Shown in pieces: positions 1 to 6,345 of a stretch of 6,495 nucleotides of DNA. The translations under genes and the position numbers were made by a program. Below the pieces are notes generated by a model. It saw only the letters and a program-made list of their open reading frames with translations, was not told where the DNA came from and made no database searches. Positions within the stretch are counted from its first letter, which is position 1. Each line of letters opens with the position of its first letter. This DNA comes from Propionibacteriaceae bacterium UBA6122 (GTDB taxonomy: Bacteria; Actinomycetota; Actinomycetes; Propionibacteriales; Propionibacteriaceae): the NCBI GenBank assembly GCA_002428365.1, contig DIVW01000045.1, positions 125,248 through 131,742 of the forward strand, in the 5' to 3' direction.

Positions 1-335
1 AGGCAGCGCAGGAAGGTCGACTTGCCGCACCCGGACGGCCCGATCAGGGCGGTGATCTGACCGGCCTGCATGTCGAGGCTCACCCGATCGAGCACGAGGT
101 GATCGCCAAACCAAGCCGAGATGTTGCGGGCCTGCAGGCCGCCCACGCCCGAGGCGCTCTCGGGTACCGCCGACTCAGCGAGCCGGGCTGGGGCGGGCTG
201 GGTCGCGACGACCTGGACGGGCTGGGGGTGGGCTGAGGACAGCTCAGCGGGACGGAAGTCGGCGGGTCGCGGCGGCGGCGGCAGCACCTGGGTGATGTCG
301 CCGCTGGCGCTGCCGAAGCTGAGTTGGCTCTCCAT
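1..335 (-). CDS. pstB: Phosphate ABC transporter ATP-binding protein PstB, N-terminal part (cut by window edge)
   Basis: This is the ATPase subunit of a Pst-type importer; it would hydrolyse ATP on the cytoplasmic side to drive uptake of phosphate through PstC/PstA permeases. The first 111 codons are visible. The ABC domain begins near residue 66, followed by an aromatic A-loop (W75-F76-G77) and a perfect Walker A, GPSGCGKST (residues 99-107), in the wording typical of PstB (ITALIGPSGCGKSTFLR). Walker B and the signature motif lie off the left edge. The 65 residues before the domain are rich in Pro, Ala and Gln, whereas PstB proteins normally have only a short N-terminus. I chose the ATG at 335 because GAAGG lies 5 nt upstream; an in-frame ATG at 356, only 3 nt after the sortase-like gene, has no Shine-Dalgarno sequence but would add 7 residues. 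The gene is the last one visible in the operon. Another phosphate-type or phosphonate ATPase is possible but less likely. Confidence 0.85.
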   Translation of the reverse strand, partial: MESQLSFGSASGDITQVLPPPPRPADFRPAELSSAHPQPVQVVATQPAPARLAESAVPESASGVGGLQARNISAWFGDHLVLDRVSLDMQAGQITALIGPSGCGKSTFLRC

Positions 336-345
336 GGTCACCTTC
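336..345 (-). promoter_or_regulatory. Ribosome binding site of the PstB gene
   Basis: On the minus strand GAAGG (345-341) is followed by a 5-nt spacer and then ATG at 335. It favours this start over the upstream in-frame ATG at 356, which has nothing resembling a Shine-Dalgarno sequence before it. Confidence 0.55.
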
Positions 346-359
346 GTGGTTGTCATCGG

Positions 360-1376
360 TCACATCAGATTGGGCAGTAGACGGGTCACCTGATCGGCGA
401 CCAATAGGCCGCTGAGCAGGAGCACAGGCATCATGACGATCCAGGCTTTGCGGCCGCCGAAGTGGCGACGGGCGTAGACCGTGGCCGCCTCGGCCACCAG
501 CAGGAACTGCAGGGCGAACACCAGCGCCCACGCCGTGCTGGGGTCGATGGCCAGTTCGCGGTCTTTGGCAGCCAAGGTGGCGTAGGTGGTGAGTCGGGCC
601 CCATTTGGCTGGACGGCTGAGACCAGCTCCGCGTCCACCCGCACCAGCCCGCTCGGCATGAACGGGCCACCGCGGGCAGTCACCAACACCAGTCGGCTCT
701 TGCCAGCGGTGATCGCTGCCGGGGCCGGATCACCGGCGTAGCGAACCCCGATTACCCGGTAGATGTGTTCGCCCTGCCCGGTGATGATGCTGATCGTCTC
801 GCCCGGTGGCAGCTCCTGCAGCCGGGCGAACGGGCCGCCGTAGGCAGTGGCGCGTCCCATCAGCACGGTCACCCCGGCCTGCCCAGGAAGGGCAGTATCG
901 CGGCGATGCCCGGGGCCTTTGGCCAGTACCCCGGACGAGGTGCCCTCGGCCACGATTTCGTCGACGCCCAGCGCGGGGATCTCGATTCGGGCTACCGGCT
1001 CGCCATCGGTGAGTAGGACGTTGTCGTAGTTGCCCTCGCTGACCGGAGCCATGCCGGCGGCGAGTTGTTCGGCGTATTGCCCGCGCAGCTGTTGTTGGGA
1101 GATCACATGCTGCAGCGGCCCCAGCAAAGCCAAAGTCGTCACAAAGCCGAGCAGCACCACGGCCGCCATGCTTGCGGTGCCTTTGATCACCAGTTCCCGT
1201 GGGCTAAGTGGTTCCCGTAGCCGGCTCGGCTTCGGGCGCCGCCGTGGCGGCCGGGGCGGGCGGACGCCTACGCTGCGGCGGGCCGGAGGTCGTCCGCCGC
1301 TGGCCGCCGGAGCTGGTGTGGCGGGTGGGGTTGCGGTGTCCGGAACCTCGGCCACCGTGTTGGTGGTCTCGATCAC
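360..1376 (-). CDS. Sortase-fold membrane protein lacking the catalytic His and Cys
   Basis: The 338-residue product has a Pro/Arg-rich cytoplasmic N-terminus (1-65), a membrane segment (about 69-90), an extracellular sortase-like domain (about 128-250) and two more C-terminal membrane segments (about 281-300 and 311-330). The domain is recognisable by the series IEIPALGV, GPGHRRDTALPGQAG, GGPFARL and SRLVLVTA, which follows active sortases in order and spacing. However, the position of the catalytic His (normally in a GHR motif before the PF.xL segment) is Arg175 (codon CGC at 854-852). The position of the catalytic Cys (normally TLxTC) is Ala234 (codon GCC at 677-675). Arg246 fits the conserved Arg. 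Transpeptidation by the normal mechanism is therefore not expected. His157 in GPGH belongs to a different conserved loop. Start is GTG in a GTGA overlap with the preceding gene, with AAGGGGAA upstream. The frame is intact, so this looks like a maintained pseudoenzyme and not a decaying gene. Two extra C-terminal membrane helices are also atypical. Confidence 0.85.
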   Translation of the reverse strand: MIETTNTVAEVPDTATPPATPAPAASGGRPPARRSVGVRPPRPPRRRPKPSRLREPLSPRELVIKGTASMAAVVLLGFVTTLALLGPLQHVISQQQLRGQYAEQLAAGMAPVSEGNYDNVLLTDGEPVARIEIPALGVDEIVAEGTSSGVLAKGPGHRRDTALPGQAGVTVLMGRATAYGGPFARLQELPPGETISIITGQGEHIYRVIGVRYAGDPAPAAITAGKSRLVLVTARGGPFMPSGLVRVDAELVSAVQPNGARLTTYATLAAKDRELAIDPSTAWALVFALQFLLVAEAATVYARRHFGGRKAWIVMMPVLLLSGLLVADQVTRLLPNLM

Positions 1377-2152
1377 CCGGCTTCCCCTTCGTCAGGGCCA
1401 GCCGCTGCGGCGCGGCGCAGCTTGCGACGACGCCGCTCAACCAGCCCGGTGGCCACCATCGCTAGCAGCAGTAGAACGAACCACGGCAGATACCAAACCA
1501 AGGTGGTGCGGGTCAGCGGGGTCAGCTTGAGCTCGCCCAAGGTCGCCGGTGGGGTGAAGGTGGCGCTGGCGGTCACCACCGTCCACTGCGCCAAGCCGTT
1601 GATCCTGGCAGTCACCAGCCGGGTTTCACCAGGCTTGATCGCTTCGACCGGAAACTCCACCGGTTGGCCAACCGCCACGCCGAACGGACCGGTCAGCCAG
1701 AATCTCGCCCAACCGGAGACCTCGCCCGGGTAGACGTTACGCACGGTGAAACGTAAGTCGACGCTGCCGTCCAGCGGATCAATCGAGGGCGAATAGGTCC
1801 AAGTGAGGGCACTGACGTAGAGCACCCCGCCGATGGTTTGTTCGTCGCCGGGGCTGACGATGGTGCTCGGCGTGGACGAGCTGCCCGGCGCGGTAGTGGT
1901 CGGTGCTGGGGCAGTGGTCGCACTGGTCGGGGTGGTGCTGGCGGCGGGCGTAGTCGACCCGCTCGGCGTTGACGTGGCGGTGGCCGAGGAGGTTGGGTTG
2001 CTGCTGATCACCTCCACGTTCAGACCGACGTCGTCATCGTCTTGGGGGTGAGCGGTAGCCGCCAACGTCGGGGCCACACCGAGCAGGAGGACGGTCACCA
2101 CTGTGCCGATAACTGCCGGCACAGTGGTGGTGAGGTGACGGACGAACCTCAC
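1373..2152 (-). CDS. Membrane-anchored exported protein, shortened paralogue of the upstream WxLIP-like protein
   Basis: The 259-residue product has a signal peptide (cut likely near 31-34), an acidic patch (DDDD, 38-41), a low-complexity Ser/Thr/Pro/Ala linker (about 50-100), one beta-rich extracellular domain (about 108-205), a membrane segment (about 217-237) and a short Arg-rich tail. The extracellular domain aligns with the second domain of the upstream gene: DPLDGSVDLRFTVRN here against NPLDGSITVAATVTN there, then FGVAVGQ against FGLGVGQ, then IKPGET against ILPGNT. The membrane entry also matches (LVWYLPWF against LVWAIPWL). The DUF916-type peptidoglycan-binding part is absent and replaced by the linker. 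Start is GTG at 2152, overlapping the upstream stop as GTGA, with a strong GGGGAGG 7 nt before it; coupled expression with the upstream gene is likely. Role inferred: a wall-spanning stalk or partner subunit in the same surface complex. It contains no Cys and no LPXTG-type motif. Confidence 0.85.
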   Translation of the reverse strand: MRFVRHLTTTVPAVIGTVVTVLLLGVAPTLAATAHPQDDDDVGLNVEVISSNPTSSATATSTPSGSTTPAASTTPTSATTAPAPTTTAPGSSSTPSTIVSPGDEQTIGGVLYVSALTWTYSPSIDPLDGSVDLRFTVRNVYPGEVSGWARFWLTGPFGVAVGQPVEFPVEAIKPGETRLVTARINGLAQWTVVTASATFTPPATLGELKLTPLTRTTLVWYLPWFVLLLLAMVATGLVERRRRKLRRAAAAGPDEGEAG

Positions 2153-2166
2153 CGACTGTCCTCCCC
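2149..2166 (-). promoter_or_regulatory. Strong ribosome binding site and GTGA start/stop overlap
   Basis: On the minus strand GGGGAGG (2166-2160) stands 7 nt before GTG at 2152, and that GTG overlaps the TGA stop of the upstream gene. The same GTGA arrangement recurs at 1373-1376 before the sortase-like gene. Both point to translational coupling of the three membrane-protein genes and so to matched production. Confidence 0.7.
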
Positions 2167-3285
2167 GGCCTGGCTGCCGCCGGGCTCGGTGGTGGCTTGG
2201 TCAAGCGCGTTACCGGCGTCGGCGGTCTTGGCGGCCCGCTGCGCATCGAGGACTTCCTGGGCGCGCTGTAAGGCTTCAGCTTCGGTCTGCTCAGCCCATT
2301 CGCGGGCGGCCTGGTCTTCGCGGTCGCGGCGCCAGCGCAGGAAAAACCACCCGGCTGCCCCGAGGACGACCAGACCGACCAGCAGCCACGGGATGGCCCA
2401 GACCAAGGCGTCACGCTGGATGACTGGCAGTGGGCCAGGGTCGGGGGCGTCCCCGGAGATACCGCCTTGCACCAGCATTCGCACCACGCCGTAACCCACC
2501 TGCGGGATGCCGCCAACTTCGAAGGTCACCGTGGAGGTGTTACCCGGCAAGATCTCAGGCAACTCGGTGCGAACCGTTTGGCCGACCCCCAGCCCAAACC
2601 AGGTGGTCGTCGAAATGGTGTTGGTTCCTTCCAAGGCCACGTTGCCGCTGTTGGTGACCGTGGCGGCCACGGTGATAGAGCCGTCCAGCGGGTTGAACCC
2701 GGAGTGGTAGGTGCCGGAGAAGCTGCTGATGGTGAGAATCGGTTGTAGATCGCCGGAGACGCGGACGTACATCCGGTTGGCGATGCGGCGCTCGACTCGC
2801 ACTTGGCCCTCAGTGGTGGCCGAGGCCAACACTCCGGCGGCGTGATCGCCAGGGGTCGCGTCCTTCGGGATCGTCACAGTGAACGGCACGGTTCGCGACT
2901 CACCGGCTTTGAGGGAGATCTTCAGTTGCGGCGAGCCATTGAAGCTGACCCAGGAGGCCGCGCCGGTCTTGTCAGTCGCGTTATCGCGCAGCGAGAAGTC
3001 ACCGTTGGCTTCGTTGAAGGCGTCAGCGGCCAGGACGGTCACCTTCAGTGGGGTCGTGCCCGCATTGGTCACCCGCACGTGATCGGTGACCTGCTGGCCC
3101 GGATCGGCCTGGTAGGTGAACCGGCTGCGTCCGTCGGTTTTGCCCTTCGCATTGACCGGCGAAATCGCGATGCCGACGGTGTCCTCGGCTTGGGCGGTGG
3201 TGGCGGTAAGCGCCACGCCCCCGACAGCGAGCACGGCGGTGGTCAACAGCGCACCGAGGCGGCGCAGGGCGGGCACAGGTGTCAT
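2149..3285 (-). CDS. DUF916/WxLIP-like membrane-anchored surface protein
   Basis: The 378-residue product has a signal peptide (1-33, ending AQA), a DUF916-type domain (about 36-180), a second beta-sandwich domain (about 183-275), a membrane segment (about 292-314) and a charged cytoplasmic tail (315-378) that may form a coiled coil. The first domain carries family hallmarks: ISPVNAKG near its start, then PGQQVTDHVRVTN, a TVLAADAF segment, then VPFTVTIPKDATPGDHAAG and a final YVRVSG. In Firmicutes, proteins of this type (WxL-interacting proteins) bind peptidoglycan with this domain and hold WxL-domain proteins through the second one; the gene upstream here encodes a WxL-like protein. I chose the ATG at 3285, with AAGG 7 nt upstream and an immediate signal peptide; the frame stays open further upstream to a GTG at 3477, but that stretch crosses two hairpins and would bury the signal peptide. 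The stop overlaps the next start (GTGA). The annotation is by motif recognition, not by search. Confidence 0.87.
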   Translation of the reverse strand: MTPVPALRRLGALLTTAVLAVGGVALTATTAQAEDTVGIAISPVNAKGKTDGRSRFTYQADPGQQVTDHVRVTNAGTTPLKVTVLAADAFNEANGDFSLRDNATDKTGAASWVSFNGSPQLKISLKAGESRTVPFTVTIPKDATPGDHAAGVLASATTEGQVRVERRIANRMYVRVSGDLQPILTISSFSGTYHSGFNPLDGSITVAATVTNSGNVALEGTNTISTTTWFGLGVGQTVRTELPEILPGNTSTVTFEVGGIPQVGYGVVRMLVQGGISGDAPDPGPLPVIQRDALVWAIPWLLVGLVVLGAAGWFFLRWRRDREDQAAREWAEQTEAEALQRAQEVLDAQRAAKTADAGNALDQATTEPGGSQAGEDSR

Positions 3286-3335
3286 GCCTCTACCTTGCGG
3301 TTCTTGAGGCGGTGTTGAGTTGCGTTGGCGGGGCC

Positions 3336-3357
3336 GCAGGGTGAACAGCGCGCGAAC
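3336..3357 (-). promoter_or_regulatory. Possible PHO-box-like direct repeat (weak)
   Basis: On the minus strand two 11-nt units, GTTCGCGCGCT and GTTCACCCTGC, lie head to tail about 50 nt before the start of the WxLIP-like gene. GTTCA repeats with an 11-nt period are the form of PhoP sites upstream of phosphate-starvation genes in Streptomyces. Only GTTC is fully shared, and no convincing -10 element follows, so this is a candidate only. Confidence 0.25.
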
Positions 3358-3386
3358 GACTCTGGATGGGCTTCGGGTAGACGCAG

Positions 3387-3427
3387 CTCGTCCGCGCCCT
3401 GGCCTTTTGGGCCTGAGCGCGGACGAG
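3387..3427 (-). terminator. Second intergenic hairpin (terminator-like or mRNA-stabilising)
   Basis: An 11-bp perfect stem (3387-3397 with 3417-3427) encloses two mismatches and a further GGCC/GGCC stem closed by a short loop, giving a 41-nt near-palindrome. It lies 21 nt beyond the first hairpin in transcription direction. No T-run follows on the minus strand, so efficient intrinsic termination is doubtful. It may instead be a partial terminator, an RNA-stability element or a protein site. Confidence 0.5.
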
Positions 3428-3448
3428 GTCTGAGACTGCTGCTGATCA

Positions 3449-3481
3449 CCGGGTGAGGTCGCAGGCTGCGACCTCACCCGG
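3449..3481 (-). terminator. Strong hairpin directly after the WxL-like gene
   Basis: A perfect 15-bp GC-rich stem (3449-3463 with 3467-3481) with a 3-nt loop begins 6 nt after the TGA stop (3488-3490) of the 573-residue protein gene. Position and stability fit a transcription terminator, or an attenuator between the two secreted-protein genes and the four membrane/ATPase genes. No U-tract follows, as is often seen in actinobacterial hairpin terminators. Confidence 0.6.
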
Positions 3482-3487
3482 CCAAGA

Positions 3488-5209
3488 TCACTTGGAGATC
3501 AGCGTCAGGGTGAGGGTTGAGGAGTAGGTACCGGCCGGCTTGCCCGCGGGAGCGGTGAAGACGAGGTCGGCGTTGTAGGTGCTCACACCGGAGTAGGCGC
3601 TTGCGGCCAACTCGGCGAAGTCCCACGGGTAGGCAGCCGCTCCGGAGACCTGAGCCGCACCCATGGTGGGGGCGGTGGCACCGGTTCCGGCCTGGCTGAC
3701 GACCTTGGGGGCGATACCCAGAGCGGACTTGCCGATGGTGTCGGTGCCCTTGGTGAAGTCGGCCACGGTGGTGCTCAGATTCCAGCCGGGCTTGGACACC
3801 TGGCGAAGGTCGGTGACCTTGAAGTTGCCGAGTTCACCGGAAACCACGGACTGGCCGTTGACCAGCGCCGGGTTGGTGAGGTTGACGGTGCTGCCGCTGA
3901 GGTTGGTCAGCGAGAACTCGCCGTCAGCCGGGGTCTGGGCGTTGGCGACGTCAGCATTGATCTGCTTGGTGAAGGACGGATCGATCGCAGCGTCGGTCTT
4001 GGTGAACATAGCCCACGCAACTACATCACCAGCGGTGTTGGTGATGGCCATCTTGTGGTCGCCAGCGTCCAGCATGGAGACGTCGGCAGTGATGGTGCCA
4101 CCGGCCACGGCGAAATCACCGAGGTAGGTCGCCGTGGAGTAGACGAACGTGTGGAAGGTGGTGCCGTTGTTGGCGGCGTCTACCGTCAGCGTGGCAGCGT
4201 GGGTGGTCGCATTGTAGGAAGCGGTTGCACCGTGAGCCGTGTTGGCGTTCAGGGCGTTATCCGAAGGAGCCATCGGCGGCATCGCGACTGCCGGCAGGAT
4301 GCCGGTGATGGTGACGTCGGCCGAAGTGGAGGCCTTGAACGTGTCGGTGGTCTTGGCGGGGCAAGCGCCGGTTTCCACGACGCTCTCCACGTACTTCGCG
4401 GAGAAGGTGTTCGCGCCGACGACGCCAACGGTAGCGGTGTGCGAAGTGGTTCCGCCGGAAAGCGCGGTGGTACCGATCTTGGTGGTGCCGCTGTAGAACT
4501 CGACGTTGCCGGTGACGGCCTTGCTGGCGCTGACCGTGGCGGTCAGGACCGTGCTTTGACCTTGCTCAGCCTCGGTCTTGTCGGCCGCCAAGGTCGTGGT
4601 GGTCGCGATGTCGGTGTTGACCGTGTTGCAGGCAGGCGCAGGGGTGGCGAACTTCCAGGTGCCGGTGCCCGCGTCTACGTTGATGGTGGTGAAGTAGGCG
4701 CTGACCACGGTCAGGCCGTTGTTCTTCACGTAGGCAACACCCAAGCTGTAGGTGCCGCCAGCGGCTTTGACCGCAGCCTGCCCGGGCAGGCCGTTGATCT
4801 GCGCGGACGGGTTGACGTTCGGAAGCAGTACGCCCTGGCCGTTGAGTGCTACCAAGTCGCCGTAGGCCTGCCAGTTGCTGCGGGCGCTCTCTCCACCGGG
4901 GGTGGAAATGAAGGTGATGGCCTGCTCGGCAGTTGCCGCGTAGGGCATCCGCACGGTCTCGTAATCTTCAGGAGTGGTCGGCACCGGAATGGGTGCGATG
5001 TGGGCGTTGAGCGGAGCATTCCAGGGCAACTCGGTGCCTGCGGCGTACTGGATGTTGTCGATGCCATCAACCAGGTAGACCGGGGCGGCCGAGGTGCTTG
5101 GGTAGCTGGGTTCGGTGGCCGCATGGGCGGCACCGACCGGGGCGAGGGTGGCCAGCAGGCCGGTGACGATTCCGGCCGCCAACAGACGGCTCTTTCGATT
5201 CCTAAGCAT
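3488..5209 (-). CDS. Secreted Ig-like protein with C-terminal WxL-like domain
   Basis: The 573-residue product has a signal peptide (1-30, ending AHA), an N-terminal domain I do not recognise (about 35-190), an Ig-like repeat domain (about 200-275, opening TTTTLAADKTEAEQGQSTVLTATV and continuing GNVEFYSGTTKIGT), a beta-rich middle region (about 315-405) and a C-terminal domain (about 410-573). The last resembles the WxL cell-wall domain: FKVTDLRQVSKPGWNLS (463-479) has the LTVTDxRxxxxGWxLS layout with W476-N-L478, and the end, PAGTYSSTLTLTLISK, parallels the closing GTYxAxLTWTL segment but has Leu in place of the second Trp. Cys194 and Cys283 flank the Ig-like domain and may form a disulfide. 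There is no LPXTG motif or membrane segment, so surface retention would be non-covalent. I chose the ATG at 5209 (GAAAGG 7 nt upstream); a TTG at 5224 overlaps that site. The gene lies 44 bp after the PstS-like gene and shares its style of ribosome binding site. WxL assignment is by pattern recognition and is only moderately sure. Confidence 0.87.
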   Translation of the reverse strand: MLRNRKSRLLAAGIVTGLLATLAPVGAAHAATEPSYPSTSAAPVYLVDGIDNIQYAAGTELPWNAPLNAHIAPIPVPTTPEDYETVRMPYAATAEQAITFISTPGGESARSNWQAYGDLVALNGQGVLLPNVNPSAQINGLPGQAAVKAAGGTYSLGVAYVKNNGLTVVSAYFTTINVDAGTGTWKFATPAPACNTVNTDIATTTTLAADKTEAEQGQSTVLTATVSASKAVTGNVEFYSGTTKIGTTALSGGTTSHTATVGVVGANTFSAKYVESVVETGACPAKTTDTFKASTSADVTITGILPAVAMPPMAPSDNALNANTAHGATASYNATTHAATLTVDAANNGTTFHTFVYSTATYLGDFAVAGGTITADVSMLDAGDHKMAITNTAGDVVAWAMFTKTDAAIDPSFTKQINADVANAQTPADGEFSLTNLSGSTVNLTNPALVNGQSVVSGELGNFKVTDLRQVSKPGWNLSTTVADFTKGTDTIGKSALGIAPKVVSQAGTGATAPTMGAAQVSGAAAYPWDFAELAASAYSGVSTYNADLVFTAPAGKPAGTYSSTLTLTLISK

Positions 5210-5222
5210 TGGTGAACCTTTC
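5210..5222 (-). promoter_or_regulatory. Ribosome binding site of the WxL-like protein gene
   Basis: GAAAGG (5222-5217 on the minus strand) with a 7-nt spacer precedes ATG at 5209. It decides the start against the in-frame TTG at 5224, which sits on top of this site and would add five residues (MKGSP) before the signal peptide. Confidence 0.6.
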
Positions 5223-5253
5223 AAGCGTGAAGGTGAGGGTGCTGATTGGCAGA

Positions 5254-6345
5254 TCAGTAGACCGACGGGTAGGCCCGGATCACGGTCGTGGAGGCCGGGG
5301 CCAAGAAGCCGAACTTCTTCTTCACCGCGCCGGAACTGGTCGGGGAGGCGCTGAAGTTGGTCAGGCTGGTCGGCTTGGTCCGATCAACCAGGTCGGCGAG
5401 GTTGACGTCATACTTGGCATCGGTTGGGTCGATTCGAGCGAACTCGACAATCACGTAGGTGTCCCGACCGAAAGCCGTGGCGTAGAAAGTGCTGCTCGGC
5501 ACCAGGGTGGTGCCGCTGGTGGTGAACGGCGCGACCCCATCGGGGCTTCCCATCGCCGCATTGGCGGTGAGGCTGCTCGGGGCTGCGCCGTTAGCCTGAG
5601 CAACCCAGCTGGCTGCCGAGAACGGCACGATCTGGCCGACTTCGGTCAACACTGTTGCGTTGTTCTCGGGCAGGGTGTTGGTGACACCGTTGTAGCTACT
5701 GCTGACGGTGCTGCCGAGGGTGGTGACCCCGATGGCGCCGAGGAAGAAGCTGCGGGTGCCCGAGCTGCTCTGCGGAATCAGCGGCTTCACCACAGTGCCG
5801 CCGATGGTGACATCGGTGTTCGACTCGTAGATCGCCTTCAGTTGGGCGGTGGTCAGGTTGCCCAGGTCGGCAGCCGGGCCGTAGTAGGCATAGGCGACGG
5901 CGTCACGGCCATACGGCACGTAGGCGAGGTCGCCTGCGGAGTTGGCATTGCTGCCGGGGCCGCTGGAGGAGCGGGCGATGTCCACCTGGCCGGTGATGAC
6001 CGTGCCGTGCCAAGCCGCGCCGGTAATCGAAGAGATCAGGGCATTACGACCGTCACCCGAGCCTGCCGGACGGTAGAAGAAGGGCCCCCCCGGTTTGGTC
6101 TGGATGTTGGCGGAACCGAAGGCGTCGAAGTTGCCGAGCGAGGAGCCGTTGGCGACGACTCGCACCGAGGACCCGGTCACCGAACTGCCATTGGTCAAGG
6201 CATTGGCGGAGTCCTGCAGCGTGTCCGAGCCGACCAGCACGTAGCTGTTCGAAACCGGATCGGCGAAAGCCGGGGTGATCGCGGCGAAAGTGGACAGCGC
6301 AAGGCCGGCCACCACCCCGAGGATCAATGGCTTCTTGATCTTCAT
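5254..6345 (-). CDS. PstS-like substrate-binding protein, secreted and without lipobox
   Basis: The 363-residue product belongs to the periplasmic-binding-protein fold used by PstS; it would bind phosphate or a similar oxyanion outside the cell and hand it to an ABC transporter. A signal peptide (1-28, ending AFA) is followed by YVLVGSDTLQDSANAL (first anion-binding loop), RPAGSGDGRNAL (92-103), VDIARSSSGPG (121-131), LAYVPYGRDAVAYAY (140-154), LTTAQLKAIYES (164-175) and PQSSSGTRSFFL (191-202), all in PstS order. Gram-positive PstS proteins are usually lipoproteins, but this one contains no Cys at all and has no LPXTG or C-terminal membrane anchor. Some other mode of retention is needed, perhaps through the WxL-like protein encoded next. 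ATG at 6345 has GAAAGG 8 nt upstream. It is the first gene of the visible operon, whose last visible gene is a PstB-type ATPase, which supports a phosphate role. Ligand specificity is inferred from family and context. Confidence 0.87.
   Translation of the reverse strand: MKIKKPLILGVVAGLALSTFAAITPAFADPVSNSYVLVGSDTLQDSANALTNGSSVTGSSVRVVANGSSLGNFDAFGSANIQTKPGGPFFYRPAGSGDGRNALISSITGAAWHGTVITGQVDIARSSSGPGSNANSAGDLAYVPYGRDAVAYAYYGPAADLGNLTTAQLKAIYESNTDVTIGGTVVKPLIPQSSSGTRSFFLGAIGVTTLGSTVSSSYNGVTNTLPENNATVLTEVGQIVPFSAASWVAQANGAAPSSLTANAAMGSPDGVAPFTTSGTTLVPSSTFYATAFGRDTYVIVEFARIDPTDAKYDVNLADLVDRTKPTSLTNFSASPTSSGAVKKKFGFLAPASTTVIRAYPSVY

Noticed and set aside
904..909. His157 in GPGHRR as the catalytic His of the sortase-like protein
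   Set aside because: In active sortases this GPGH motif is a separate conserved loop upstream of the catalytic GH(R/T). The catalytic position falls about 18 residues later and is Arg here.
3286..3477. N-terminal extension of the DUF916-like protein from a GTG at 3477
   Set aside because: It would put 64 charged, Pro-rich residues before a clean signal peptide and would be encoded across two strong hairpins. The ATG at 3285 has its own ribosome binding site.
3488..5209. LPXTG-type sorting signal in the exported proteins, as a substrate for the sortase-like protein
   Set aside because: None of the C-termini in the window has an LPXTG-like motif followed by a hydrophobic segment and basic tail.
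4055..5215. Long plus-strand open frame opposite the WxL-like gene
   Set aside because: Low-complexity Gly/Val/Arg composition, no ribosome binding site of note and no domain; it mirrors the codon bias of the real minus-strand gene.
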